From contig OZ316898.1 in assembly GCA_973895155.1 (NCBI GenBank), forward strand, positions 15,500,001-15,564,000: a stretch of DNA of 64,000 nt, given 5' to 3'. The DNA comes from Marsupella aquatica. Its lineage: Eukaryota; Marchantiophyta. The notes beneath the pieces were generated by a model. It was not told the origin of the DNA. It did no database searches and saw only the letters and a program-made list of their open reading frames with translations. Positions 11,475-22,220 of this stretch are shown piece after piece. The number at the start of each line of letters is the position of its first letter. Positions within the stretch are counted from its first letter, which is position 1. A program made the translations under genes and the position numbers.

Positions 11475-11533
11475 ACCTTTTTTCCAGCTCATGAGATTTT
11501 AGGCAAATGCGGTAAAGACTATATTTGTGCACC

Positions 11534-14500
11534 ATGTCTACAAAGGATGACCCACGTCATCGTGTCTCAGACCAGCGGAAGCGGCCCCCTCAACGTGGTG
11601 GCCTTCCTCGGAAAAAATACCCTAGTGATGATATAGACTATAAGAGGCTTCGGAGACCGGATGCAAGGCCTGCAATCCGAGTCCCGCTTCACTTGTGGAG
11701 TGAATGGGAGGAATTGAGAGTTTTACTTGGTGATGAACATACTACACACTCAGCTGTCATAGAGTGGTTGTTTCATGAAGTGCGAGATAGGGTTGAGCAT
11801 TTGAGGACATGGCAAGCAGCGCCCGCTAGAATGCTACAAGATGAACTTGCATTAGCGACAGACATTGGAACATCGTCAACCTTTATGAATCCTAGGAGCA
11901 GTCAATGTTCAGAGGATCATTACCAGGATACAAATTTACATGATGTATGTTTAAATAGATAATTTTGTTATGTCTTTATATGTTTGTTTTTCATCTAGAA
12001 CAGGCATACAAGATTTTAATCTTTCTTGCAAATAAAATTTCCTTTTTTGAAACTTGTGCTGTCTTCGGGGCTGTCTTGGGATAAGTTTCTCTTGGGGTTT
12101 GTAGATGTGGACTTTTTCAAGCCCTATTTTCCAAAACAATAACCAGTCCATAATGCTATTACATGTGTGGCTACTTTTGACAGAGTCAACAATCTGTAAC
12201 AAGTGATGCACAAGTGGAAGAGGAAGAGGAATTGCAAGAGCATATTGTTGAACAATATTCATCAGATGCAGAGGATGAAGCCATGTATCGAGATGAAGAT
12301 ACAACCGTTCATTATGCTTTAGGAGCTCCCATACATGAGGATGTTGTGGAGGAGGTGCAACAACTTACATTCCCTACACATTTCTTTTTTCAAAGCATAC
12401 TCTATTTTCACATATCACACTTTGTGTGTTTATTTCAATTCTTCTAACTATGTAAATATTTGTATTGAACTAGGAGGATGTAGTCTTGGATTCTCAATCA
12501 CCAGAACGACCTGCCTTGCAACCATCAATAGTTACAAACTCACAATCAATACCACCTAGTACCTCTGACCCACCAGTTTCACGTAGGTCTCTACCTCGTC
12601 GACCAGCTACAATAGCATTTTTTGAGCGACACTTAATTCATAATTTTGTTCAAAGACTACTTCCTAGGTGTCATATACCTGCATGTTCATTGACTCCTAT
12701 TGTGGAGCGTATTGGAGAGTTGCAACAAGTGTGGTCTATTAGGATTAGTTGTGGGCAAGCTGGACATGGGTGGACGTTTGTGACTGGTGAGAATGAGTCG
12801 GGAAGGAATTCACCATTGATTACTCCTATGCTATATCATTCCACTTTATGTGCTGGTCTTACATTTACAGCTCTAGCCGCATTGACATCACATTTAGGTT
12901 TGCATGTCCCTTCTGCAACCCATTGGCATGATTTTCAAAGTGGAAGACGACGACCTCAAGCAGGATGGATAGATGCTGTAAAGCAGCAATGGGAGGTAAA
13001 CAAAAGTGAGGTGTGGGAAGATGTAAAAACTCGACTCCAGCAGCAATGTGCACCTCATGAAGGTTTGTAAATGAAACTATTATACAAGAAAATTAAGCTT
13101 ATATATAACTTAGTTAACTTGTTTCAATGAGGTTTGTACAACAAAAGCATGTTTTATTGTTATTTCGTGGTTTTGCTCTAACATGAACAACCTTTACACA
13201 TTGGACTTTGATTGAATAAATTTTAGGTTTTTTGTGAATAATTTTATACCCAACATCATATATTCTTGGTTTTCTTGCAGATCCTGGACTAGTTGTGTTT
13301 CTAGATTGTCGTTGGGATTCTTCTCGGAGTGGGTATCATGGTACTTCTTCTATCATTGATAGCTACGATAATAGGGTCCTTCAGATGACCACTGTAAGTA
13401 GAAGAGAGGAGAGAAACTCTTGGTACATGGAAGAAATTGGGGCAAAGAGGGTACTAGATAGTCTCACGGATGCGGGAGTTGTTATAAAAGAGGTTATCCA
13501 TGATGACAAAAGTACCATTGATAAAATCATTGAGGACATGGGATTTATAAACCAGAAGGACTTATGGCACAAGGCTAAAAATTTGGTGAGGAAATTTGTG
13601 GACAAGTTGGCAAGTGCCACATTTACCCTAACTGTTGACATAGACACTGTGACATCTCGCTCTGATTTGCAAGCAGTTACAAATAAAAAGTTGAAAGACT
13701 GGTTGAAGGATAGGGGTATTAGAGGTTACTCTAACTTGAGAAAGGAAGCGTTAATTCATCGAGTTGCGGATTTGCGTGGGCTTCCTGAGGAGGAGCTTGT
13801 ACACATTGCCACCCGTGGTCTCAAGTTTCCAGAGTTAGCGGAGCATAATTTGGCAAGCAAATTTAAGACCTGGTTCTATGTGTGTTCAAGAACATGTAAA
13901 AATAGGTGTGCCATATTACAAAAGTATTGCACATTGCTTGAAATGCTACCTTGATTTATATAATCTTTGGAATACCTTGATAGATATTTTATAGATGAAA
14001 ATTAATTTATAGCTTGTTTATAAAAAAAATTCTCACTACTTTGCAATGCAGGAGTGGAGACAGTGAATCCTTGGCTTTTGAGTTAGGGAATTGTGCAGAT
14101 CATTGGGCTGGTGACCATGAAAAGTGCATGACACTATCTGATCGGCCTTGTCAGCATCTTGGAGAATCTAATGCCTTACAATTGGACTTGTACTATGAGA
14201 GAGGTAAAACAAATACTGTGCCACAAATATTCAATGATTTTGCATTGAGACAAATTCATATTATGTTTTGGATGTTGCATGACATAGTAATTATAAGATA
14301 AATAACCAGTTTTTCTTTTGGAATGCAGATGGGGAAACTCACAAGGCCATGAAAGCTTTCATGACCAAGTACATAAAGCCAGAAAAAATGCGATTTTATA
14401 CCATGGCTCGTGAGAACTTTATGTCTGAAACATTCCATTCTGTAATGGGCAAGTATGCCATAAAGCGTATTCATTTTCCAGCTACTCACGATGCGCGTTT

Positions 14501-14675
14501 ATGTTGTACTGCTATGGACTGGAATGAAAATATTAGGAGACATGTTTGGAAGGTTCGTGATCGTCGAGCAGTAAACACAGTTGTTCGTGATAGACCCTCT
14601 CGTTCACGAGTATTAGTGGATCGTACCACAAGTTGGAAGGAGCAAACAAGTCTACGTATCTATGGAGTACCTTAG
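11534..14675 (+). CDS. Kolobok-like DDE transposase, six exons, fully open
   Basis: Predicted exons are 11534-11944, 12184-12354, 12474-13062, 13281-13905, 14052-14203 and 14329-14675. Every junction has GT/AG borders and matching phase, giving 764 residues without a stop. The catalytic part starts in exon 4: FLDCRWDSSRSGYHG with D399 and D403, then VIHDD (D465/D466) followed by the DLWHKAKNL motif. The last exon has SETFH (E683) and YAIKRIHF, then AMDWNEN. A Cys/His-rich stretch (exon 5, NCADHW...HEKC...PCQ) precedes the glutamate. This order matches Kolobok-type transposases as I know them from animals and algae, and the TTAA borders agree. A SAP-like segment (LKDWLKDRGIRGYSNLRKEA) lies between the second Asp and the Glu. 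The N-terminal ~390 residues carry a basic region, an acidic stretch and no THAP finger I can see. ATG 11534 is the first start in frame. Splice sites are my reading; transcript data would settle them. Confidence 0.75.
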
Positions 14676-15330
14676 ACCTAAACCAACATATATGAGGTAA
14701 TTATATTTTGCCTATACAATAACATTTGTTTTTGTTTAGAGACATTGGATTGAGGGTGGGTTAAATGACTAGATACCTCAGTTTTTATGTATGTTGACAA
14801 GTGGTCTAATTGTTTCATGAATTGATTGTATGTTATAATTGCAGAGGGTTGTTTCTTTGAAGACATGCAAGTAAGACCTGGGGATGTTTTACTTCCATTA
14901 TGTTGTAGGGGGCACTTGGATTTTTTAGTATTTAGCATGTAGAGCATTGTAACACACTGATGCAACTTTTGTCTCATAATATGAAAAGGTTTTACCTTTC
15001 CCACTATTTGTTTGTTATTGATTCCAAATTTGTTGAAGATATAAATTTTGTCCAATATAACAAAAATATGGTACATAAAACCCTAATTTGTACACACAAT
15101 TGTTTGGTAAGTAACACAAATCTTCTATAGAGAAATAAAACACAAAATGTTATTATGATAAAACAGACTATGCTTTGAATGTGTGTATCCAAGGTTGGAG
15201 AACCAACCATTCCCTAGACAAGCTTTTTCTTTTGGTATATGGGGTGTACTGCCAAACTAAAATGGATGAGAAAAGTTCATATGTGAAAAGTTTCCCAACA
15301 GAATACTCACAACATAGGTACAATTGAGTT

Positions 15331-15395
15331 GACAATTACTCCCAAGGGGGTTTGAACCCCTTTTTGTTGCCATCCAACAGGAGTTCCAACCCTAA
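15331..15395 (-). repeat. T-arm-like repeat, copy 1
   Basis: The minus strand contains AGGGGTTCAAACCCCCTTGG, resembling a tRNA T-arm, preceded by TTGGAACTCCTGTTGGATGG. A diverged copy lies at 16455-16520. Each copy sits 50 to 270 bases past the stop codon of one of the two accessory genes, so the repeat seems part of the duplicated unit. There is no complete tRNA cloverleaf. Confidence 0.55.
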
Positions 15396-15600
15396 GGATA
15401 AGGAAGGAGGCACAGGCCAAAAAAATATAAAATATGCTATAACAAATAACCCAGATAAATCCTATACTTGACAGAGTTAAGAAACGCTGAAGAAAGAGAT
15501 AAAGTAAAAGAGAAGAAAAGAGAAGCAAAAAGTTAAAAACACATAAAACAACCAAGTACAAACCCAACTCCAAAATATGAAGAACAAAGTATCAACCATG

Positions 15601-16182
15601 CTACTCGCCAAGTGTCTTCCAGGTGGCATGTATGGCAGATGTAAGATTCCCTGGAAGGGCTGTCGGTTCCAAGAATTTGGCAACTGATGCCAATTTCTCA
15701 GAAACAACATGACGCTGACGAGAAGGAATGGCCTCAACATAAGACCAAGCCGCACACATGTGGAAGACTTCAGCATGCAATGGAGAATGAAGAGCAGCGT
15801 TGAGTTCAACAAGGTTGTTGTCAATGGCCTCACAAAATGCTAAGAACTTTGCAACAATATCATCATGCCTCAAAAGAAGAGCCCTCCTTTTCTGAGGTGG
15901 AGTGACCGGCCATGTTAAACGATACAATCCCCCACCGTAGGATACCATCTCTGCAGGTCTATTTGGATCCTCCCTACACATGGTATGCCACAAAAAATAG
16001 CTGCAATTGGTAACAAATAATGAAAACAATGGATAGGTAATGCAGCAAAATATCATGAATAAGAATTGACAAAGCAAAGATGAAATGAACCTTAGATAAT
16101 TCATGTTGCCCGAAACGAAGAAGGTTAGGTTGGAAACCAAGCTAAGTACAAGGAAGACTAAAACATATGCATACATATGCAT
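15601..16182 (-). CDS. Accessory gene A of the TTAA element, unknown family
   Basis: The clear part is the last exon, 16000-15601, after a TTGCAG acceptor; it encodes about 133 residues ending in ATWKTLGE. A preceding exon probably ends at an AG/GTTCAT donor near 16093 (codons ending GNMNYL), and the phases fit. The last exon is homologous to the gene at 16573-23074: shared landmarks are an FC pair, CAAWSYVEA against CAAYSYVDS, and a final ATW. I do not recognise the family. It is small and rich in aromatic residues, with no metal-binding or nuclease motif visible. It is transcribed opposite to, and downstream of, the transposase. Upstream exons are not identified, so it may be incomplete or decayed. 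Confidence 0.55.
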   Translation of the reverse strand: MHMYAYVLVFLVLSLVSNLTFFVSGNMNYLRFISSLLCQFLFMIFCCITYPLFSLFVTNCSYFLWHTMCREDPNRPAEMVSYGGGLYRLTWPVTPPQKRRALLLRHDDIVAKFLAFCEAIDNNLVELNAALHSPLHAEVFHMCAAWSYVEAIPSRQRHVVSEKLASVAKFLEPTALPGNLTSAIHATWKTLGE

Positions 16183-16454
16183 ACATAGAATGAAAAAACT
16201 TTGGAGTGAGAATGAGTAGAAATAATTTCATTACCACTTTGGGGTAAGATTGAGGACATGCTATGTTTAGAAGCAATAGCGACCAATCCTGCATTTACAC
16301 AGGCCTTGGTTCTCACTTGACCTATACTTGGGGCTTACACAACCCTTGGCTCATACTTGGCCCATACTCAGCCCATACTCGGCCCATACTTTTGGCATGG
16401 AATAACTTATTACACCTAGGGACCAAAAGAGGTGGATTTTATTATCACGTGTGT

Positions 16455-16520
16455 GAGCAAAATACTCCCAAGGGGATTTGAACCCCTTGTGCTGCCGACC
16501 AGCGAGAGTTCAATCCCAAA
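16455..16520 (-). repeat. T-arm-like repeat, copy 2
   Basis: The minus strand contains AGGGGTTCAAATCCCCTTGG preceded by TTGAACTCTCGCTGGTCGGC. It aligns with 15331-15395 and lies just past the stop codon of accessory gene B. Confidence 0.55.
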
Positions 16521-16852
16521 GAAGGGATTTATTTATATTATAAGTAAGCAAAGGACATTACAATATGATAGACTAATATGGACGAAATCCTACAAATTCC
16601 TCATGTGGGTCATGCCATGTTGCTTTGATGACTGCTTCCACTGCATCTGGGAACTTTGTTCGCTCTGCATAACCACATACCCAAGCCAAGTGCGTGTACA
16701 CTTGGTAGCGTTTCCGCTTCATCACACTATCCACATAACTATATGCAGCACAAATCAATATTTGTTCCAAAGGTACAACAGGATTGAGTGCATTGTGATA
16801 TTGTGTGACGACACGACAAAACTCAGGGAAATCAGATCGGATCTCGTCTAAG

Positions 16853-17327
16853 TGTTGGGTATTTACTCTTACGTCTAGGTTAGGTATGACGTGGTTGGTA
16901 CAACAACGTGGGTTGGTACAACTACGTGGTTAGGTACAACTATGTGATTAGGTACAACTATGTGGTTAGGTACAACTACGTGATTAGGTACAACTATGTG
17001 GTTAGGTACAACTACGTGATTAGGTACAACTATGTGGTTAGGTACAACTATGTGGTTAGGTACAACTAAGTTGCACACTATATCATAAGAGGCATGTGTG
17101 CTTGGAGAGGTAGAACCAAGGCTCATTGTTATGGAGCCACTTGAGAGATAGGGAGAGCTTACACTGTGGAGACTCGGTATAGCCGACGGGCTTAGAGTTC
17201 AGTAAAGTTCTCTTGTGTGTTCCCGTGGACGTAGCCTCAAGGAGGTGAACCACGTATCTCTTGTGTCGACTATTGTGCGTTGGATGGTTCATGGGCTTGC
17301 CGTTGCGATCGTCGTCTATGCTCAACA
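16853..17327 (+). repeat. Copia 5' LTR
   Basis: 475 bp, TGTTGGGTATTT...GCTCAACA, preceded by target copy CTAAG (16848-16852) and followed after two bases by the PBS. It contains ten tandem 18-bp units (16893-17071) such as GGTTAGGTACAACTATGT in the U3 part. Confidence 0.95.
16893..17071 (+). repeat. 18-bp x 10 tandem array in Copia U3
   Basis: Ten units alternate between GGTTAGGTACAACTATGT, GATTAGGTACAACTATGT and GGTTAGGTACAACTACGT. The identical array occurs in the 3' LTR at 22261-22439. Position in U3 suggests enhancer-like repeats; that is inferred. Confidence 0.9.
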
Positions 17328-17329
17328 AT

Positions 17330-17341
17330 TGGTATCAGAGC
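17330..17341 (+). other. Copia primer-binding site
   Basis: TGGTATCAGAGC, complementary to the tRNA-iMet 3' end, two bases after the 5' LTR. Confidence 0.95.
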
Positions 17342-17898
17342 ATGCTTGGGAGGTGACGTGTGTTCGTGACGGGATTTCATGACGGTTTTTCCAGCGTTGA
17401 GTGTTGGTGGATTTTCCAGAGTTCCATCGCATGGAACTTGGAGTTTATGGGCTCAACGGATAGATCAGGGCAAGAGCTTTCTAACGGTGTGAAGAAATCG
17501 TTGAACGGAGCTCGTGGTGCAGAGAGATCTAAGTTTTCGTCATTCTGGATTTTGTGAAGAAAGTTGGCAATCGACTCGGAGGGAGAAGCGTCAAGTGTTT
17601 TGACTCAACGGAGAGATTGAGGCAAGACGATTGTTTTTGAGTCCGGGATTGGCTCTTTGATGCAAAGAGGAAGGCTAAGCAAAATCAATTACCTTGTTGG
17701 ACTTGGTGACGGCACCAAGTGCAATTGATCAACATTCGTTGTTGACAAGACGTGGAACTTGAAGCACGAGGATCACCGCGGAGGTTTCAGGGGCAGAGAG
17801 AGGAGCAGGAGGAAGAGCACGTGACACCGATACCATCACCGGTGCGGCGTGTGGTGGAGGAAGCAGTACTACTACCGGAGCTCACGGTAAAGAAGAAG

Positions 17899-18756
17899 AT
17901 GGGGACTTTCAAGCTTGGGGGACCCAAGTATGAAGTGACAAAGTATGATGGGCGCTCTGACTACTTGCTATGGGAGAAGCAAGTGAAGGGAGTGCTTTAT
18001 GCGTCAGGGATGGGCCAACTGCTGAGCCCTCGTGAAGACGATGTTGATGAGAAACAATGGGACCGCATGCAGGAGCAGGGAGTGTGGTGTGTTACACTCT
18101 ATCTCATGCCTCCCATCATCAAGCAGTTAGGTGCACATAAGGATTGCATGTCCTTGTTTGCGGAATTGCAGAGCAAGTATCACCGCAAGGAGTTGTCGAA
18201 CCGGCTCTACACTTCCTACAAACTGATGAGTTTCAGGATGAAGGAATCTGGTACGAAGTTGCAAGACCATGTGGATGCTTTCAACGACATGGTCGTTGAC
18301 TTGGAAAACCTTGGGGAGACTTTGAATGATGAGACGAAGGCTCTGCAGCTTCTTAGTTCATTGCCTCCATCTTACCAGTCCCTATCACGAGTGTTGTTGC
18401 ATCGTGATAGGGATACCATTTCATACAATGACGTGGTAAGTTCTCTGCTTAGTGATGATCTTCAGCAGAAGATGCACATCACGTCATAGCCTTCATCATC
18501 TGGTGCTGCCCTCAATGTTAACCGTGGGAGGAGTATGCAGCGACCAACTGGGGACCGTAGAACCCAGTTTAGATCTAAATCCAGATCTAAGTCCAAGGGT
18601 AAATCCCCTCAGAGGAGGCAGGTGACATGTTGGAAGTGCAACCAAGTTGGACACTTCAAGCGAGACTGTAAGGGAAAGGCAGCGGAAACTTCATCGGCAA
18701 ATGTGGCTAGGGCTGATGGAGAAGCTGATTTACTCAATGATGAGTATGTTTTATGA
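17899..18756 (+). pseudogene. Copia gag, two in-frame stops
   Basis: The first ATG of the frame (17899) starts MGTFKLGGPKYEV; the frame is open from at least 17752. The segment KYDGRSDYLLWEKQVKG and the following helices match UBN2-type Copia gag. A TAG at 18487 interrupts, and the same frame resumes with a basic stretch and a CCHC knuckle (CWKCNQVGHFKRDC, about 18631-18672). A TGA at 18754 then separates gag from pol, again in one frame. Gag forms the particle and the knuckle binds element RNA. Both stops could be C-to-T changes of CAG and CGA. Confidence 0.85.
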
Positions 18757-21700
18757 AGCCGGGGGTATGCCCTGTGCACGTCATCTAGGAGAGCAGATGA
18801 TGTGTGGATTCTTGATTGTGCTTGCTCTTTTCATATTTGTTACATTCGTGAGTTTTTCAGTTCTTACTCTGTTTCAAACGGTTCAGTTCTGATGGGAAAT
18901 GATCACTCCTGTCAAATTGAGGGAATTGGGTCTGTGAAGATTCAAATGTTTGATGGCGCTGTGCGCATAGTGTCCGGAGTCAGGTATGTACCTGGCATGC
19001 GTAAGAATCTGATTTCACTCGGTGTGTTGGATTCAAATGGTCATCAATGGAGCGTTATTGATGGTGAACTTCAAGTCAGGTCGAGAGAGACAGTGATTTT
19101 GAAGGGGAGTAGACAAAAGAATTTGTATGTGTTACAGGGCAATACTGTATGTGGAGAGGCCAATGTAACCAAGTCTCACGAGGAGATGACTCAACTGTGG
19201 CATTCACGGCTAGGCCACATGAGTGAGAAGGGTTTGGCTATCTTACGGAAGAATGGACTCATTTCTGATTTGCAATCTTGTAAATTAGAGTTTTGTGAGC
19301 ATTGCATTCTTGGAAAGCAGCATCGTCGTGCTTTTGGTGTTGGAACTCATCGTTCCAAAGCGGTTCTTGAGTACATACATAGTGACGTGTGGGGTCCATC
19401 CCCGACTCCCTCACACTCTGGAAAGTTGTACTATGTATCATTTATTGATGATTACTCAAGATTTGTGTGGATTTATTTCATGACGCATAAGTCTGATGTC
19501 TTGTCCATTTTTAAGAAGTGGAAGGCCCAGGTGGAGAATCAGACTGGAAACACGATCAAGTGTTTGGATACAAGGGTGAAGAGTCTGAGGTCAGACAACG
19601 GCGGGGAGTACACTTCAATGGAATTTGAAGAGTACTGTTCAGAACAGGGGATAACTCGCCATCTCACCACAATTTATACTCCGCAGCAGAATGGTGTCGC
19701 TGAGAGGCTCAATCGGACACTGTTGGAGCGGTCACGGAGTATGTTGAGCCAATCAGGTTTACCACAAGAATTTTGGGCAGAAGCTGTCAATACCGCAGCT
19801 TATTTGGTAAATCTTTCTCCTTCTAGTGCTATCAATTTCAAAACGCCGTTTGAGATGCGCTATAAGCGGCAAGCAGACTATCATGGCTTGGTAATTTTTG
19901 GAAGTGATGCATATGCTCTCACACCAAAGCAGAATAGGACCAAGTTGGATCCTACCTCCAGGAAATGTGTTTTTCTTGGGTACCAGAGTGGTGTGAAAGC
20001 CTATAGGCTATGGGATCCTATTGCCTGTAAGCTCGTTGTCAGTAGGGATGTTTCCTTCAATGAATCCAGATTATTGAAGGAGGGGGAGAATACTCAGGTC
20101 TCCCGTACTGACAAAGGAAAATCTCCTATCCCGGATCTCGTTGAGGGGGAGATTGGTTATGAGATGCATGACCGGAGAGAAGGAGTTGCTCCAATTATGG
20201 AGCTGGTTCCTATGCCAGAGGAACCAGAGGAGTTTGTTGATGCTGGTGAGCAACAAGTGGATGCTGTTGAGCTTCAAATTGTACCAGCACACGCAGATCA
20301 ACCGGAGTCATCGACTAGAAGAACATCTGGTCGCACTGTACACGCTCCATCAAGGTATGGACAGTGGGTTGATTCATCTCAACTGCAAGAGGATGATTTT
20401 ACAGCTGATGATGAGGGTGATGCGTTAATTTTGGAAGAAGGAGAACCTTCTTCATTTCATGAGGCAAGTGCTTCAAAAGAGAAGCAGAAGTGGACTGCAG
20501 CAATGCAAACGGAGATGCAGTCACTAAAGGACAACAAAACTTGGGAGCTTGTTAAGCTGCCTAAGGGTCAGCAAGTGGTGGACAACAAGTGGATTTACAA
20601 GCTGAAGGATAATTTCATAGGAGGTGGATCGAAGGTCTACAAGGCTAGATTGGTAGCAAAGGGATTCACACAAGAGAAAGGTGTGGATTATAATGAGGTC
20701 TTCTCACCAGTTGCTAAGTACTCTACAATACGACTATTGTGTGTACTTGTTGTAATGTTTGGTCTGCTCCTAGATCAGATGGATGTTGTCACAGCTTTCC
20801 TCTATGGCACATTGGAAGAGGTGATCTTCATGAGACAACCGCTAGGTTTTGTGAAGAGAGGACAGGAGGAATTGGTTTGCAGATTGCTGAAATCCTTGTA
20901 TGGGTTGAAGCAGTCACCAAGACAGTGGAACAAGCGGTTTGACGATTGGATTCGGTCACAAGGTTTTCACAGAAGTGTATTTGACCCTTGTGTGTATTTG
21001 AAACCGGTGAAGAATGTTGTCTTTGGGTTCATTGTTTTAGTACTTTATGTGGATGACATGCTAATTGCAGCCAAGGATAGGTCTGAGATTGTTAAGCTCA
21101 AGGCACTGCTTAGTGCAGAGTTTAAGATGAAGGACTTAGGGCCAGCTAAGAGGATTTTGGGTATGGAGATCACTAGGGACTTGGAGGCTGGCAAGCTATG
21201 GTTGACGCAGAGCAGTTATGCGAGGAAGGTAATTGCAAGGTTCAACATGGAGAATAGCAAGCCAGTAAGTACCCCGTTGGCTCCACACTTCAAGTTATCA
21301 TCAGCGTTCTGTCCTACGGATGACACAGAGAAGGGGTTGATGTCAAAGGTTCCATATGACAAGGCAGTGGGGAGTCTCATGTATTTGATGACTTGCACTA
21401 GACCTGATCTTGCCATGACTATGGGCAAGGTGAGCAGGTACATGTCGAATCCAGGGAAGGTACACTGGGAAGCAGTGAAGTGGATTATCAGGTACTTGAA
21501 GGGTACCGTGGATCATGGTCTTTTATTTGATGCGAATGCAAAGAATGCTAGATCATTGATTGGCTATGTAGATTCTGACTATGGACAAGATTTGGACCGA
21601 AGGAGATCAACAACAGGATACGTGTTCACACTTGGCGGTGGATGCATAAGTTGGAGGTCTACTTTGCAGAAGTGTATTGCTCAGTCTACTACAGAAGCGG

Positions 21701-22029
21701 AGTATGTTGCAGCTGCGGAAGCAGCAAAGGAAGCGATTTGGTTGGATAGACTTATCACTGAAATGGGATTGCCACAGGGGAATGTGAAGCTCCATTGTGA
21801 TAGTCAAAGTGCGCTCCACCTTGCTGTGAACCAGGTGATGGACAGTAGAGTGAAGCACATTGACGTCAGGTACCATTTTATCAGGCAGGCTGTGTCTGAT
21901 AATTTGTTTGAGCTAGTCAAGATTGATGGTAAACTCAACCCGGCTGACGCATTTACCAAAGTGATTCCTTTGGAGAGTTTCTCTAGACACCGTGACGTAT
22001 TGCAGGTTTTGCAATTGCATCACAAGTAG
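18757..22029 (+). CDS. Copia pol: protease, integrase, RT, RNase H
   Basis: The frame is open from just after the TGA (18754) to TAG at 22027. Order: protease around 18805 (ILDCACSFH, where Copia normally has D-S), the HHCC integrase finger (WHSRLGHMS to CEHCILGKQH, about 19198-19330), the integrase core (HSDVWGP, RSDNGGEY, NGVAERLNR: the D, D and E positions), reverse transcriptase (NKWIYKLK, QMDVVTAFLYG, catalytic YVDDM at 21046-21060), and RNase H (DSDYGQD, STTEAEYVA, HCDSQSA, DVRYHFIR). No ATG lies between the TGA and the protease, so expression would need read-through from gag. The cysteine next to the protease aspartate is unusual and may reduce processing. Everything else looks full length. 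Confidence 0.9.
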   Translation, partial: SRGYALCTSSRRADDVWILDCACSFHICYIREFFSSYSVSNGSVLMGNDHSCQIEGIGSVKIQMFDGAVRIVSGVRYVPGMRKNLISLGVLDSNGHQWSVIDGELQVRSRETVILKGSRQKNLYVLQGNTVCGEANVTKSHEEMTQLWHSRLGHMSEKGLAILRKNGLISDLQSCKLEFCEHCILGKQHRRAFGVGTHRSKAVLEYIHSDVWGPSPTPSHSGKLYYVSFIDDYSRFVWIYFMTHKSDVLSIFKKWKAQVENQTGNTIKCLDTRVKSLRSDNGGEYTSMEFEEYCSEQGITRHLTTIYTPQQNGVAERLNRTLLERSRSMLSQSGLPQEFWAEAVNTAAYLVNLSPSSAINFKTPFEMRYKRQADYHGLVIFGSDAYALTPKQNRTKLDPTSRKCVFLGYQSGVKAYRLWDPIACKLVVSRDVSFNESRLLKEGENTQVSRTDKGKSPIPDLVEGEIGYEMHDRREGVAPIMELVPMPEEPEEFVDAGEQQVDAVELQIVPAHADQPESSTRRTSGRTVHAPSRYGQWVDSSQLQEDDFTADDEGDALILEEGEPSSFHEASASKEKQKWTAAMQTEMQSLKDNKTWELVKLPKGQQVVDNKWIYKLKDNFIGGGSKVYKARLVAKGFTQEKGVDYNEVFSPVAKYSTIRLLCVLVVMFGLLLDQMDVVTAFLYGTLEEVIFMRQPLGFVKRGQEELVCRLLKSLYGLKQSPRQWNKRFDDWIRSQGFHRSVFDPCVYLKPVKNVVFGFIVLVLYVDDMLIAAKDRSEIVKLKALLSAEFKMKDLGPAKRILGMEITRDLEAGKLWLTQSSYARKVIARFNMENSKPVSTPLAPHFKLSSAFCPTDDTEKGLMSKVPYDKAVGSLMYLMTCTRPDLAMTMGKVSRYMSNPGKVHWEAVKWIIRYLKGTVDHGLLFDANAKNARSLIGYVDSDYGQDLDRRRSTTGYVFTLGGGCISWRSTLQKCIAQSTTEAEYVAAAEAAKEAIWLDRLITEMGLPQGNVKLHCDSQSALHLAVNQVMDSRVKHIDVRYHFIRQAVSDNLFELVKIDGKLNPADAFTKVIPLESFSRHRDVLQVLQLHHK

Positions 22030-22207
22030 AGTTTTCTTAAACATTCATTGTAATTACTGATATATGCTCTTCCTCATTCCTATGTATTAGGCTACGGCTT
22101 AGTTTTGGTTTGCTCTAGTTAGAGAGGGAAACCGGTTTGGTTTCTGTCCAGAACTTCCCGCTGAGGGATCATATACATTGGCAGTATTACTCTCCCCTAG
22201 ACCAGAG

Positions 22208-22220
22208 TCAAGGGGAAGAT
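22208..22220 (+). other. Copia polypurine tract
   Basis: CAAGGGGAAGAT lies immediately before the 3' LTR, the site where plus-strand synthesis starts. Confidence 0.8.

Noticed and set aside
16455-16520. Possible tRNA gene on the minus strand
   Set aside because: Only a T-arm-like stem is present; acceptor, D-arm and anticodon arm do not form.
16875-17126. 83-codon minus-strand frame made of VVPNH repeats in both Copia LTRs
   Set aside because: It is a by-product of the 18-bp array, whose unit length is a multiple of three; there is no evidence of a gene.
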